From positions 177,047-241,046 of the forward strand of contig JAUXXJ010000026.1 of NCBI GenBank assembly GCA_030681195.1: a stretch of 64,000 bases of DNA, given 5' to 3'. Positions 46,392 to 54,650 of the stretch are shown here, piece by piece; within the stretch, counting starts at the first letter, position 1; each line of letters opens with the position of its first letter. Both the position numbers and the translations under genes were made by a program. Origin of the DNA: Rhodocyclaceae bacterium. GTDB lineage: Bacteria > Pseudomonadota > Gammaproteobacteria > Burkholderiales > Rhodocyclaceae. A model generated the notes under the pieces. That model was not told the origin of the DNA and did no database searches. It was given only the letters and a program-made list of their open reading frames with translations.

Positions 46392-46823
46392 ATGGCCCTC
46401 GTTGAAAAATCGGTCTTGATTCCCCGCACGCCCGAACAGATGTTCGAGTTGGTTGATCGCGTCGAGGACTATCCGAAATTTTTGCCCTGGTGCGGCGGCA
46501 CCGAACTGCTCTCGCGGACAGCAGAGCATACAGCGGCACGTATCCATGTGAACTACCACGGCATCAAGGCCCACTTTGCAACGGAGAATGCCAAGGAGCC
46601 GCCGCACTGGATGAACATTACCTTGCGCGAAGGGCCGTTTCGTCGCCTCGATGGCGGTTGGCGTTTCACGGCGCTGGGCGACGCGGGCTGCAAGATCGAG
46701 TTCCGGCTGCACTACGAGTTTTCCAGCAGGATTCTCGAGAAGGCGCTGGGGCCGGTATTCAGTCACATCGTTACCACTTTCGTCGACTCATTTGTCAAGC
46801 GTGCCCATCATGTCTACGGCTGA
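46392..46823 (+). CDS. ratA: Type II toxin-antitoxin system toxin RatA / START-like cyclase family protein
   Basis: A 143-residue START/Bet v1-like protein (polyketide cyclase/COQ10 family). MALVEKSVLIPRTPEQMFELVDRVEDYPKFLPWCGG and the C-terminal SSRILEKALGPVFSHIVTTFVDSFVKRAHHVYG are the family signature. In E. coli RatA was reported to block 70S formation, while COQ10 homologues bind ubiquinone, so the cell role here is open. The ATG at 46392 is chosen since the protein then begins like its relatives. rnfH follows with a 14-base overlap. Confidence 0.92.
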   Translation: MALVEKSVLIPRTPEQMFELVDRVEDYPKFLPWCGGTELLSRTAEHTAARIHVNYHGIKAHFATENAKEPPHWMNITLREGPFRRLDGGWRFTALGDAGCKIEFRLHYEFSSRILEKALGPVFSHIVTTFVDSFVKRAHHVYG

Positions 46824-47130
46824 CCACATTCAAATAGAAGTGATTTATGCCCTGCCCGAGAACCAGGAAACCGTGCTGCTGCATCTGCCACCCGGTTCGA
46901 GTTTGCAGCAGGCCATCGAGGCTTCCGGTCTGATCGGGAAGTACCCCGAGATTGATCTGGCCAAGGGCAAGTTTGGCATCTATAGCAAACTGACCAAACT
47001 GGACACCTTGGTACGTGACCGCGATCGTGTCGAGATTTATCGGCCGCTAATTGCCGATCCCAAGGAAGTCCGCAAACAACGCGCGGCCGAGGGCAAGGCC
47101 ATGAAAAAAGGTGGCGGTGCCGAGGAATAG
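46810..47130 (+). CDS. rnfH: RnfH family ubiquitin-like protein
   Basis: A 106-residue beta-grasp protein of the RnfH/YfjF family. IQIEVIYALPENQETVLLHLPPGSSLQQAIEASGLIGKYPEIDLAKGKFGIYSKLTKLDTLVRDRDRVEIYRPLIADPKEVRKQRA is the full domain. RatA-RnfH pairs are widely conserved; the biochemical role is not settled. Its ATG lies inside the end of ratA. Confidence 0.93.
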   Translation: MSTADHIQIEVIYALPENQETVLLHLPPGSSLQQAIEASGLIGKYPEIDLAKGKFGIYSKLTKLDTLVRDRDRVEIYRPLIADPKEVRKQRAAEGKAMKKGGGAEE

Positions 47131-47604
47131 CTATTTTGCAGTTGGCTTGGGGGGCGGTGAGCACCAGCTGTCGACGGCTTTGCGTGCCTTGGCGATTTCA
47201 GCATCGCGGACTACGCCCTCAAGGGCAATCCGTTCGCCCTTGGCATCGACAGTGAAGCGCACCTCACCGGACTCAAGGGCCGCCAGATTGCTCCTGGCTT
47301 GCTGACAGCCTGCCTCACGCTCCTTGGCCTGAGCTTGATCTTCCTGCGATTTCTTGGCTTCTTCCTGAGATTTCTGCTGTTTTTCCCGTTCGGCAAACTG
47401 GCCCTCAAGCACGGTCTTGCGATTGGCCTCGGTATCGACTGGCGGTGGGGCGGCGAGTTTGCGTGGGTTGGACTGTTTGCTGGCGGGCGGGCGATCGCCA
47501 TAGTGAATCTTGCCGTTTTCGTCTTTCCACGAAAAGACCTGGGATAGGGCAATGGCCGGTAAAAAACTCAGTGTGATCAGGGCGATGCAGCGATATAAGA
47601 CCAT
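47131..47604 (-). CDS. DUF4124 exported protein
   Basis: A 157-residue protein with a signal peptide (MVLYRCIALITLSFLPAIALS) and the DUF4124 motif QVFSWKDENGKIHYGDRPPA. A Gln/Lys/Glu-rich coiled-coil segment (FAEREKQQKSQEEAKKSQEDQAQAKEREAGCQQARSNLAAL) and a short C-terminal domain follow. Its function is unknown. The gene is convergent with rnfH, ending one base from its stop, and divergent from guaB. Confidence 0.85.
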   Translation of the reverse strand: MVLYRCIALITLSFLPAIALSQVFSWKDENGKIHYGDRPPASKQSNPRKLAAPPPVDTEANRKTVLEGQFAEREKQQKSQEEAKKSQEDQAQAKEREAGCQQARSNLAALESGEVRFTVDAKGERIALEGVVRDAEIAKARKAVDSWCSPPPKPTAK

Positions 47605-47684
47605 GGCTTACCTCGATTGAGAGAGCGGTTTGCCCGGGGTTTGGGTGGCACGTATAATATCGATTTGGATACAAGGATAACAGC
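47605..47684 (+). promoter_or_regulatory. guaB promoter
   Basis: TTGCCC (47630-47635) and a perfect TATAAT (47653-47658) are separated by 17 bases, ending about 27 bases before the guaB ATG. ACAAGGATAA before the start supplies the ribosome binding site. No PurR-like operator is evident. Confidence 0.75.
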
Positions 47685-49145
<1,461 letters not shown>

Positions 49146-49161
49146 TTGTTCCCACATTGCG

Positions 49162-49194
49162 GAAAGGCGGCCCAGGCCGCCTTTCTTATTTTTC
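49162..49194 (+). terminator. Hairpin between guaB and guaA
   Basis: GAAAGGCGG (49162-49170) pairs with CCGCCTTTC (49177-49185) and is followed by TTATTTTTC. It is a terminator-like hairpin lying 19 bases before the guaA start, so it may reduce read-through or stabilise the upstream message rather than fully separate the genes. Confidence 0.6.
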
Positions 49195-49204
49195 AGGAGG
49201 CAGC

Positions 49205-50770
49205 ATGTCCCACCAGAAAATTCTCATCCTTGATTTCGGTTCACAGGTTGCACAACTCATCGCGCGCCGCGTGCGTGAGCAGCAGGTCTATTGCGAACTG
49301 CATCCCTTCGATGTGACCCCCGATTTCATCCGTGAATTTCAGCCGACCGGCATCATTCTCTCCGGCGGGCCTAATTCGGTCTATGAGGCCGAGGACTGGA
49401 AAGCGCCACAGGTTGTCTTCGAACTCGGCGTACCCGTACTGGGTATTTGCTACGGCATGCAGACCATGGCCTCACAATTGGGCGGCAAGGTGGAAAGCAG
49501 CAGCAAGCGTGAGTTCGGTTTTGCCGAGATGCGTGCGCATGGCCACTCGACATTGTTTGATGGCATTCAGGATCGTAGCAATGCCGAAGGACATGGCCTG
49601 CTTGAAGTCTGGATGTCGCATGGCGACAAGGTAACGGCGTTACCACCCGGCTTCAAGGTGATCGGCAGTAACGTGTCGACCCCCATCGCGGCGATGGCCG
49701 ACGAGAGTCGCCACTTCTATGCCGTGCAGTTCCATCCTGAAGTCACCCATACCCTGAAAGGCCGCGAAATCCTCGCCCGCTTCGTTCGTGATATCTGCGG
49801 CTGCCGTGGCGACTGGAACATGCCCGGCTATGTCGATGAGGCGATCCGTAAGGTCAAGGAACAGGTCGGCGAGGAGGAGGTGATTCTTGGTCTCTCTGGC
49901 GGCGTCGACTCATCGGTGGTGGCGGCCTTGTTGCACAAGGCCATCGGTGACCAGCTCACCTGCGTTTTCGTCGACAACGGTCTGTTGCGATTGAATGAGG
50001 GCGCGCAGGTGATGCAAACCTTCGCGCGTAACCTCGGTGTCAAAGTTATTCATGTCGATGCCACTGAGCAATTTATGGGACACTTGAAGGGGATTGCAGA
50101 CCCCGAGCAAAAGCGCAAGATTATTGGCCGCGAGTTTGTTGAAGTGTTCCAGGCCGAAGCGCAAAAGTTGCCTAAAGCGAAGTGGTTGGCGCAAGGCACG
50201 ATCTACCCGGATGTGATCGAGTCCGCCGGCGGCAAGACCAAGAAGGCGCACACCATCAAGAGTCACCACAACGTCGGTGGTCTGCCCGAAACACTCAATC
50301 TGAAACTGCTCGAACCACTCCGTGAACTGTTCAAGGACGAAGTGCGCGAGTTGGGGGTTGCCCTTGGACTACCGCACGAAATGGTTTATCGCCATCCCTT
50401 CCCCGGTCCGGGTCTTGGCGTGCGCATTCTCGGCGAGGTGAAGCATGAGTTTGCCGAACTGCTGCGCCGAGCCGATGCCATCTTCATCGACGAACTGCGT
50501 GCCGCCGACTGGTACGACAAGACCAGCCAGGCATTCGCGGTGTTCCTCCCGGTGAAGAGTGTCGGCGTGATGGGCGATGGCCGCACCTATGACTATGTCG
50601 TTGCGTTGCGTGCCGTGCAGACCTCCGACTTCATGACCGCCAAGTGGGCTGAACTGCCGCATGAATTGCTGGGCCGCGTTTCCAATCGTATCGTCAATGA
50701 AGTACGCGGCATCAGCCGGGTTGTCTATGACGTGACCGGTAAGCCGCCAGGAACGATTGAGTGGGAATGA
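49205..50770 (+). CDS. guaA: GMP synthase (glutamine-hydrolysing)
   Basis: Makes GMP from XMP, ATP and glutamine. It has 521 residues. The glutamine amidotransferase part has [10 protein letters not shown] (nucleophilic Cys) and FHPEVTHT. The ATP pyrophosphatase P-loop is [16 protein letters not shown], and the dimerisation domain ends in the conserved KPPGTIEWE. The ATG at 49205 follows CAGGAGG. The intact 3' end abuts integrase-associated repeats, which fits the known use of guaA 3' ends as island attachment sites. Confidence 0.98.
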   Translation: MSHQKILILDFGSQVAQLIARRVREQQVYCELHPFDVTPDFIREFQPTGIILSGGPNSVYEAEDWKAPQVVFELGVPVLGICYGMQTMASQLGGKVESSSKREFGFAEMRAHGHSTLFDGIQDRSNAEGHGLLEVWMSHGDKVTALPPGFKVIGSNVSTPIAAMADESRHFYAVQFHPEVTHTLKGREILARFVRDICGCRGDWNMPGYVDEAIRKVKEQVGEEEVILGLSGGVDSSVVAALLHKAIGDQLTCVFVDNGLLRLNEGAQVMQTFARNLGVKVIHVDATEQFMGHLKGIADPEQKRKIIGREFVEVFQAEAQKLPKAKWLAQGTIYPDVIESAGGKTKKAHTIKSHHNVGGLPETLNLKLLEPLRELFKDEVRELGVALGLPHEMVYRHPFPGPGLGVRILGEVKHEFAELLRRADAIFIDELRAADWYDKTSQAFAVFLPVKSVGVMGDGRTYDYVVALRAVQTSDFMTAKWAELPHELLGRVSNRIVNEVRGISRVVYDVTGKPPGTIEWE

Positions 50771-51066
50771 TTCGAGGTCTTTCGGCAGCATTCGCCTACG
50801 TTCAAAAAGTAGGCTTAACGACCTGAATTAAAAAGAAATTGTCTTTCGCGGACGTTCGCCAGCATTCGGGGGTAGTCGAGTTCTCCTGACGGTATCGCTG
50901 ACGGTATTGGCAGTTTTTTGGCCTCTCCGTAGCATCGATACCGTCAAGTCAAAACTGCCTCGCTGACGGTATCACAGCGGAAGACTTCCAGTATTGGTGC
51001 GGGTTTCCGGCCGAAATGGTGCGTTTTTCAGCTGACGGTATCAGTCGGCTTTAACGGAGAACCACC
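50771..51066 (+). promoter_or_regulatory. Putative attachment region with integrase repeats
   Basis: The gene-free stretch between guaA and the integrase holds five copies of TGACGGTAT followed by C or T. Four are direct (50888-50896, 50900-50908, 50965-50973, 51034-51042) and one is inverted (50937-50946). CAGCATTCG is repeated at 50786-50794 and 50860-50868, and GCCTAC (50794-50799) faces GTAGGC (50809-50814). This pattern resembles arm-type binding sites of a tyrosine integrase next to attL. Which bases form the crossover core is not visible from one end. Confidence 0.6.
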
Positions 51067-52296
51067 ATGCTTACGGACACCCAGCTCAAAAACATCAAAG
51101 CCACAGGAAAGCTTTTCAAGGTCGCAGACCGGGACGGGCTTTACATTGCAGTCACCAAGACGGGCCAAATATCCTTCCGCTACGACTATCGCCTGAACGG
51201 ACGTCGTGAAACCATTGTTCTAGGCAAATACGGGCCTGACGGAATCAGCCTTTCCGAAGCACGTGAAAAGCTGATCGCTTCAAAGAAGGAAATTTTCGGT
51301 GGCAAGTCGCCTGCTCGTGAAAAGCAGCGCTCGCTCCAAAAGACGAGAGCAGCCAAGACCTTTGGCGAATTCACCAAGCTTTGGCTTAACGAGTACAGCA
51401 TGGCTGAAAGCACCAAAGCCATGCGCAAGGCCATCATCGATCGCGATATTGAGCCCCAGTTCGGGAAGTTCCTTCTCAAGGAGATCACTCCGGAGGATCT
51501 GAGAGCATTCTGCGAGAAGGTGAAAACCACTCGAAATGCGCCTGCGACTGCGATTCACATTCGAGAAGTTGTCAGCCAGGTGTTCAGGTTTGCAAGGGAA
51601 CGGGGCCAGAAGGTTCCCAATCCTGCGGACGATGTAAAGGCGTCGTCCATAGCGACCTTCAAGCCGAAGGACAGGGCGTTAGCGCCTGATGAAATTCATT
51701 GGTTCTTCAAGGAGCTTGAGGCGGTCCCGACCTTGCCAACGATCAGGCTGGCTCTCAAGCTCATTCTTCTGACTCTGGTCAGAAAAGGCGAAATGCTTAA
51801 CGCAACCTGGAATGAGGTTGACTTCGTCAATGCTCGATGGACCATTCCTTCTGGGCGGATGAAGGCTCGCCGCACTCATGTTGTCTACCTGTCACAGCAG
51901 GCCATGGACATCATGATTGCCCTGAAAACGTGTGCTGGCGGTTCCGAATTCGTGTTGCCTTCTCGCTATGAGGGAGATAAAGGGATGTCGAACAACACCC
52001 TTAACCGAGTCATCATCGTCACGGCCGAGCAAGCTCGCAAGAAGGACATACCGCTGGAAGACTTTACCGTCCACGACCTTCGACGGACTGGCTCAACACT
52101 TCTTCACGAAGCTGGCTTCAACACCGACTGGATTGAGAAGTGTCTGGCGCATGAGCAGCGTGGGGTCCGAGCTGTCTACAACAAGGCTGAATATGCAGAT
52201 CAGCGACGAGACATGCTCCAGCAATGGGCCAACATGGTGGATTCTTGGATCGCCGGGACGAATACCGTGATTCCAATTCTGGCCAAAGCTGCCTAA
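51067..52296 (+). CDS. Tyrosine integrase (DUF4102/P4 type)
   Basis: A 409-residue site-specific recombinase. The N-terminal DUF4102 arm-binding domain (LTDTQLKNIKATGKLFKVADRDGLYIAVTKTGQISFRYDYRLNGRRETIVLGKYG) is followed by a core-binding domain (about 105-190) and the catalytic domain. Arg239 (LVRKGEML), His336 and Arg339 (HDLRRTG) and Tyr371 (AVYNKAEY) are the expected catalytic residues, so the enzyme appears functional. Its place behind guaA and the repeats at its 5' side suggest it integrated this element at the guaA 3' end. GC content is lower than in the core genes. Confidence 0.93.
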   Translation: MLTDTQLKNIKATGKLFKVADRDGLYIAVTKTGQISFRYDYRLNGRRETIVLGKYGPDGISLSEAREKLIASKKEIFGGKSPAREKQRSLQKTRAAKTFGEFTKLWLNEYSMAESTKAMRKAIIDRDIEPQFGKFLLKEITPEDLRAFCEKVKTTRNAPATAIHIREVVSQVFRFARERGQKVPNPADDVKASSIATFKPKDRALAPDEIHWFFKELEAVPTLPTIRLALKLILLTLVRKGEMLNATWNEVDFVNARWTIPSGRMKARRTHVVYLSQQAMDIMIALKTCAGGSEFVLPSRYEGDKGMSNNTLNRVIIVTAEQARKKDIPLEDFTVHDLRRTGSTLLHEAGFNTDWIEKCLAHEQRGVRAVYNKAEYADQRRDMLQQWANMVDSWIAGTNTVIPILAKAA

Positions 52297-52299
52297 CTG

Positions 52300-52560
52300 C
52301 TATTCAGTCTTGGGTCGAGCTGGATTGCCTGGGCGATTGGGTCGGATGACTAGCCCCGATACATTGAGAGCCTTTCGTCTTTCGGCAATCCAGTTTTCGA
52401 CTTCTGAGAGATCCCAAGCGACACAGCGTGCAGTCAGGTAGACCCGCTTGGGAAAATTTCCGGCCTTTTCCAGTTCGTAGATGGTGGTATCTGCAAGGGG
52501 GATCAGCTTGCGCAGTTCTTCCCGGCGAATCAGTCTGCGAGATAGGATGTCGTCTTTCAT
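52300..52560 (-). CDS. AlpA-family transcriptional regulator
   Basis: An 86-residue MerR-like winged-helix protein. RLIRREELRKLIPLADTTIYELEKAGNFPKRVYLTARCVAWDLSEVENWIAERR is the AlpA signature. AlpA activates excisionase and integrase genes in P4-like and cryptic prophage elements. The ATG at 52560 has GAGG upstream on the - strand; the 14 codons before it have no ribosome binding site. It is convergent with the integrase, 3 bases from its stop. Confidence 0.9.
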   Translation of the reverse strand: MKDDILSRRLIRREELRKLIPLADTTIYELEKAGNFPKRVYLTARCVAWDLSEVENWIAERRKALNVSGLVIRPNRPGNPARPKTE

Positions 52561-52618
52561 TGTCGTTCCTCTAGGTTCGTGGAGCAACGCCAATTTCAGC
52601 AATTACCCGAGGAGTGCG

Positions 52619-52677
52619 GATTTTGAAATCGAGCCAAAAAGGTCGCATTTCAAAATCGGTAGCTCTACTTTTGGCTT
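52619..52677. promoter_or_regulatory. Nested inverted repeats upstream of the AlpA gene
   Basis: ATTTTGAAAT (52620-52629) and ATTTCAAAAT (52647-52656) form a perfect 10-bp inverted repeat. AGCCAAAA (52632-52639) and TTTTGGCT (52670-52677) form a second one interleaved with it. The AT-rich block sits between the AlpA gene and a core gene and could be an operator for AlpA or the right-hand boundary of the integrase module. Confidence 0.45.
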
Positions 52678-52683
52678 AATTTT

Positions 52684-52902
52684 GTGTGCCCTGAAGACCT
52701 TGAGTTACTTGTAACCCGCGAAATGCCCTTCGGCAAGCACAAGGGCACATTGATCGCCGATTTGCCGGGCAACTATCTCAACTGGTTTGCCCGTGAGGGT
52801 TTCCCGCAAGGGGAGATCGGTCGCTTGTTGGCCCTGATGCAGGAGATGGATCACAACGGCCTGCGCCCTATGCTCAATCCGCTGAGGAAGCCCAAGGCAT
52901 GA
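52684..52902 (+). CDS. DUF3820 small protein
   Basis: A 72-residue protein from a GTG start. LVTREMPFGKHKGTLIADLPGNYLNWFAREGFPQGEIGRLLALMQEMDHNGLRPML is the full DUF3820 domain, with its PFGKxKG and Y-L-xWF motifs. The family is annotated as a putative quorum-sensing-regulated factor, and its function is unproven. It overlaps hslR by 4 bases and has core-like base composition. Confidence 0.85.
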   Translation: MCPEDLELLVTREMPFGKHKGTLIADLPGNYLNWFAREGFPQGEIGRLLALMQEMDHNGLRPMLNPLRKPKA

Positions 52903-53279
52903 GCAACGAGCGCATGCGCATCGACAAGTGGCTGTGGGTGGCGCGTTTCTTCAAGACGCGCAGTCTGGCGTCCACGGCAATCGCCAGCCACAAGATTCGA
53001 TGCAATGGTGATCACGTCAAACCGGCTCGCGACCTCAAGGTTGGTGACGAACTCGAGATCACCATTGGTCAGACGGTATTCGTTGTCATCGTCCAAGGCA
53101 TGGCGGAACAACGGAGGCCAACTCCCGAGGCCCGCTTGCTCTACCAGGAGACACCGGAAAGCGAAGTCAGGCGACTGCGAGATCAGGAATTGAGGAAGCT
53201 GGCGCCGGTACCTGGATCGGACCTCAAGGGAAGGCCAACCAAGCGGGAAGGGCGGTTGATCCGACGAATCGGAAGCTGA
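52899..53279 (+). CDS. hslR: S4-domain heat shock protein 15 (HslR)
   Basis: Small RNA-binding protein, 126 residues. In E. coli it rescues stalled 50S subunits carrying peptidyl-tRNA. MRIDKWLWVARFFKTRSLASTAIASHKIRCNGDHVKPARDLKVGDELEI is the S4 domain. The C-terminal part is basic (DLKGRPTKREGRLIRRI), as in relatives. It overlaps the DUF3820 gene. Confidence 0.94.
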   Translation: MSNERMRIDKWLWVARFFKTRSLASTAIASHKIRCNGDHVKPARDLKVGDELEITIGQTVFVVIVQGMAEQRRPTPEARLLYQETPESEVRRLRDQELRKLAPVPGSDLKGRPTKREGRLIRRIGS

Positions 53280-53570
53280 CTACACGCAGCAGTCAGCGAG
53301 TGAGGAATCTCCAGGCATTTGGTCAGCGTTAGGCTCGGCCCGTTGTTTTCGGCGATACAGTGCGATGCGTTCCCGAAGTTTTGTCCAGATTGGACGTTCG
53401 TCTCTTTTGACGACACCGAGAATATGCCCGTCCCGGATCACCAGTACATGCTCGCCACCCCAAGGTTTGAGGTAGGCGAGGAGTGGCGACGACGTTCGAT
53501 ACAGAAACTCGACGCGCTGGCGGTGTGAACCAACTCCAATCGGCAGATCGATGCCGACGTTAATATTCAT
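53280..53570 (-). CDS. Small hypothetical protein
   Basis: A 96-residue soluble protein I do not recognise. It starts MNINVGIDLPIGVGSHRQRVEFLYRTSSPLLAYLKPWGGEHVLVIRDGHILGVVKRDERPIWTKLRERIALYRRK and has a short polar tail ending in DCCV. It lies end to end with hslR (convergent) and 18 bases behind the next small - strand gene, so the two may be cotranscribed. No membrane segment or signal peptide is seen. The start has no strong ribosome binding site. Confidence 0.55.
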   Translation of the reverse strand: MNINVGIDLPIGVGSHRQRVEFLYRTSSPLLAYLKPWGGEHVLVIRDGHILGVVKRDERPIWTKLRERIALYRRKQRAEPNADQMPGDSSLADCCV

Positions 53571-53588
53571 TGGACGACGTGGAAAGTG

Positions 53589-53789
53589 TCAGGCAGCTTC
53601 GAGCTCCAGTGTCTCGATCTGTGTCGTTGCTTCAAAGACCATGCGTACAGCACCGTCACCCTGGCGGACATGAAGCCAATAGCTTTGACCTGCCGGGAAA
53701 ATCTTGATGATCTCGCCTGTGATGGACAATGGACCATCCGGGGTGACCATGCGGCAGCGGACATGGTCTTCGATACGAAGTGCGGACAT
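53589..53789 (-). CDS. Small hypothetical protein
   Basis: A 66-residue protein beginning MSALRIEDHVRCRMVTPDGPLSITGEIIKIFPAGQSYWLHVRQGDGAVRMVFEATTQIETLELEAA. Its short beta-strand-like pattern would suit a small barrel fold, but I cannot name a family. A GGAGG box precedes the ATG at 53789, which decides the start; the frame is open a further 35 codons upstream. It is on the same strand as the preceding hypothetical gene. Confidence 0.6.
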   Translation of the reverse strand: MSALRIEDHVRCRMVTPDGPLSITGEIIKIFPAGQSYWLHVRQGDGAVRMVFEATTQIETLELEAA

Positions 53790-53889
53790 AGACCCTCCTG
53801 AGTTTGAGTTGCGAGTGGCTAACTTTAGGAGGGGGAGGGCAGGGGAATGACCTGAAACAGTCAGTTCAAGCCCTGTCTGTTCCCGCTTA

Positions 53890-53922
53890 CACAATAAAAC
53901 AAGGCATGGCTTGCGCCATGCC
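53890..53922 (-). terminator. Terminator of the HU-like gene
   Basis: GGCATGGC (53903-53910) and GCCATGCC (53915-53922) form a perfect 8-bp stem with loop TTGC. On the - strand it is followed by TTGTTTTATTG, so it is a good rho-independent terminator for the HU-like gene, whose stop is at 53943. Confidence 0.85.
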
Positions 53923-53942
53923 CCGCTTTATCGGAATGCCGA

Positions 53943-54380
53943 TTAAAGGACAGCGTCCTTCAGCTTCTTCAGGGGGCGAACCTTGACCTTGACCGAGGCG
54001 GGCTTAGCCGGGAACCACTGCTCCTGGCCGGTGAAGGGGTTCTTGCCAAAGCGCTTGGCCTTGGCTGGAACCTTCTGGGCCACCACTTTCAGGAGGCCGG
54101 GCAGGGTGAATTCGCCAATACCCTTCTTGTTCATCGAGGCCAGAGTGGTTGCTTCGAGCGCGGTCAGGACGGCTTTGACAGCCTTGGGCTCGACCCCCGA
54201 GTTTTCTGCCAGGTGGGCAATCAGGGTGGTCTTGTTCAATGCAGCCTTGATTGGCTTCATTTCAGCCGGCTTGGCTGCAACAGGTTTAGCAGCAACAGGC
54301 TTCTTGGCTGGGGCTTTTGCCGCAACGGGTTTCTTGGCGGGGGCTTTGGCCTTTGCGGCCGGGGCTTTCTTGGTTGCCAT
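53943..54380 (-). CDS. HU-like DNA-binding protein with Ala/Lys/Pro-rich tail
   Basis: A 145-residue nucleoid protein. The first 45 residues or so are a histone H1-like basic tail of repeated AKAPAKKP / VAAKP units. The rest is an HU/IHF-type domain (LNKTTLIAHLAENSGVEPKAVKAVLTALEATTLASMNKKGIGEFTLPGLLKVVAQKVPAKAKRFGKNPFTGQEQWFPAKPASVKVKVRPLKKLKDAVL) with the NPFTGQE arm motif. Such fusions are common in betaproteobacteria and likely compact DNA. It has its own terminator downstream. Confidence 0.92.
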   Translation of the reverse strand: MATKKAPAAKAKAPAKKPVAAKAPAKKPVAAKPVAAKPAEMKPIKAALNKTTLIAHLAENSGVEPKAVKAVLTALEATTLASMNKKGIGEFTLPGLLKVVAQKVPAKAKRFGKNPFTGQEQWFPAKPASVKVKVRPLKKLKDAVL

Positions 54381-54650
54381 GGTGACTCCAGGTTAATGAG
54401 AAGGATGCGGATATGAATATTCCGATCGCAAGCCTACTGGGTTACCTGATTGTGCAATTCACAGAAAGATTGGTGATATGGTGCTATTTCATCGCTCAAG
54501 TTGGTCTTGATTTCGGCCAATGCAGCCCGTGGCTCCTTGCTTCCTCAACGGCCGGAGTGGACTCGGCAACGGACGGTGGTCCTGAAACCATGTCGAACGG
54601 CGAAGCGATGCTCGTCGTCCGTGATGATTACGCGTCAATTGGTGTTACCT
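54381..54650. other. Intergenic region between HU-like and CHAT protease genes
   Basis: 270 bases. The HU-like gene promoter should be here on the - strand, but I see no clear -35/-10 pair. The sequence is AT-richer than the core. An open frame from 54413 to 54694 has no ribosome binding site and overlaps the CHAT gene; I treat it as chance. Confidence 0.3.

Noticed and set aside
50886..51042. TGACGGTAT repeats as replication iterons or a small CRISPR
   Set aside because: Spacing is irregular, one copy is inverted, and no rep or cas gene is near; a tyrosine integrase is directly downstream.
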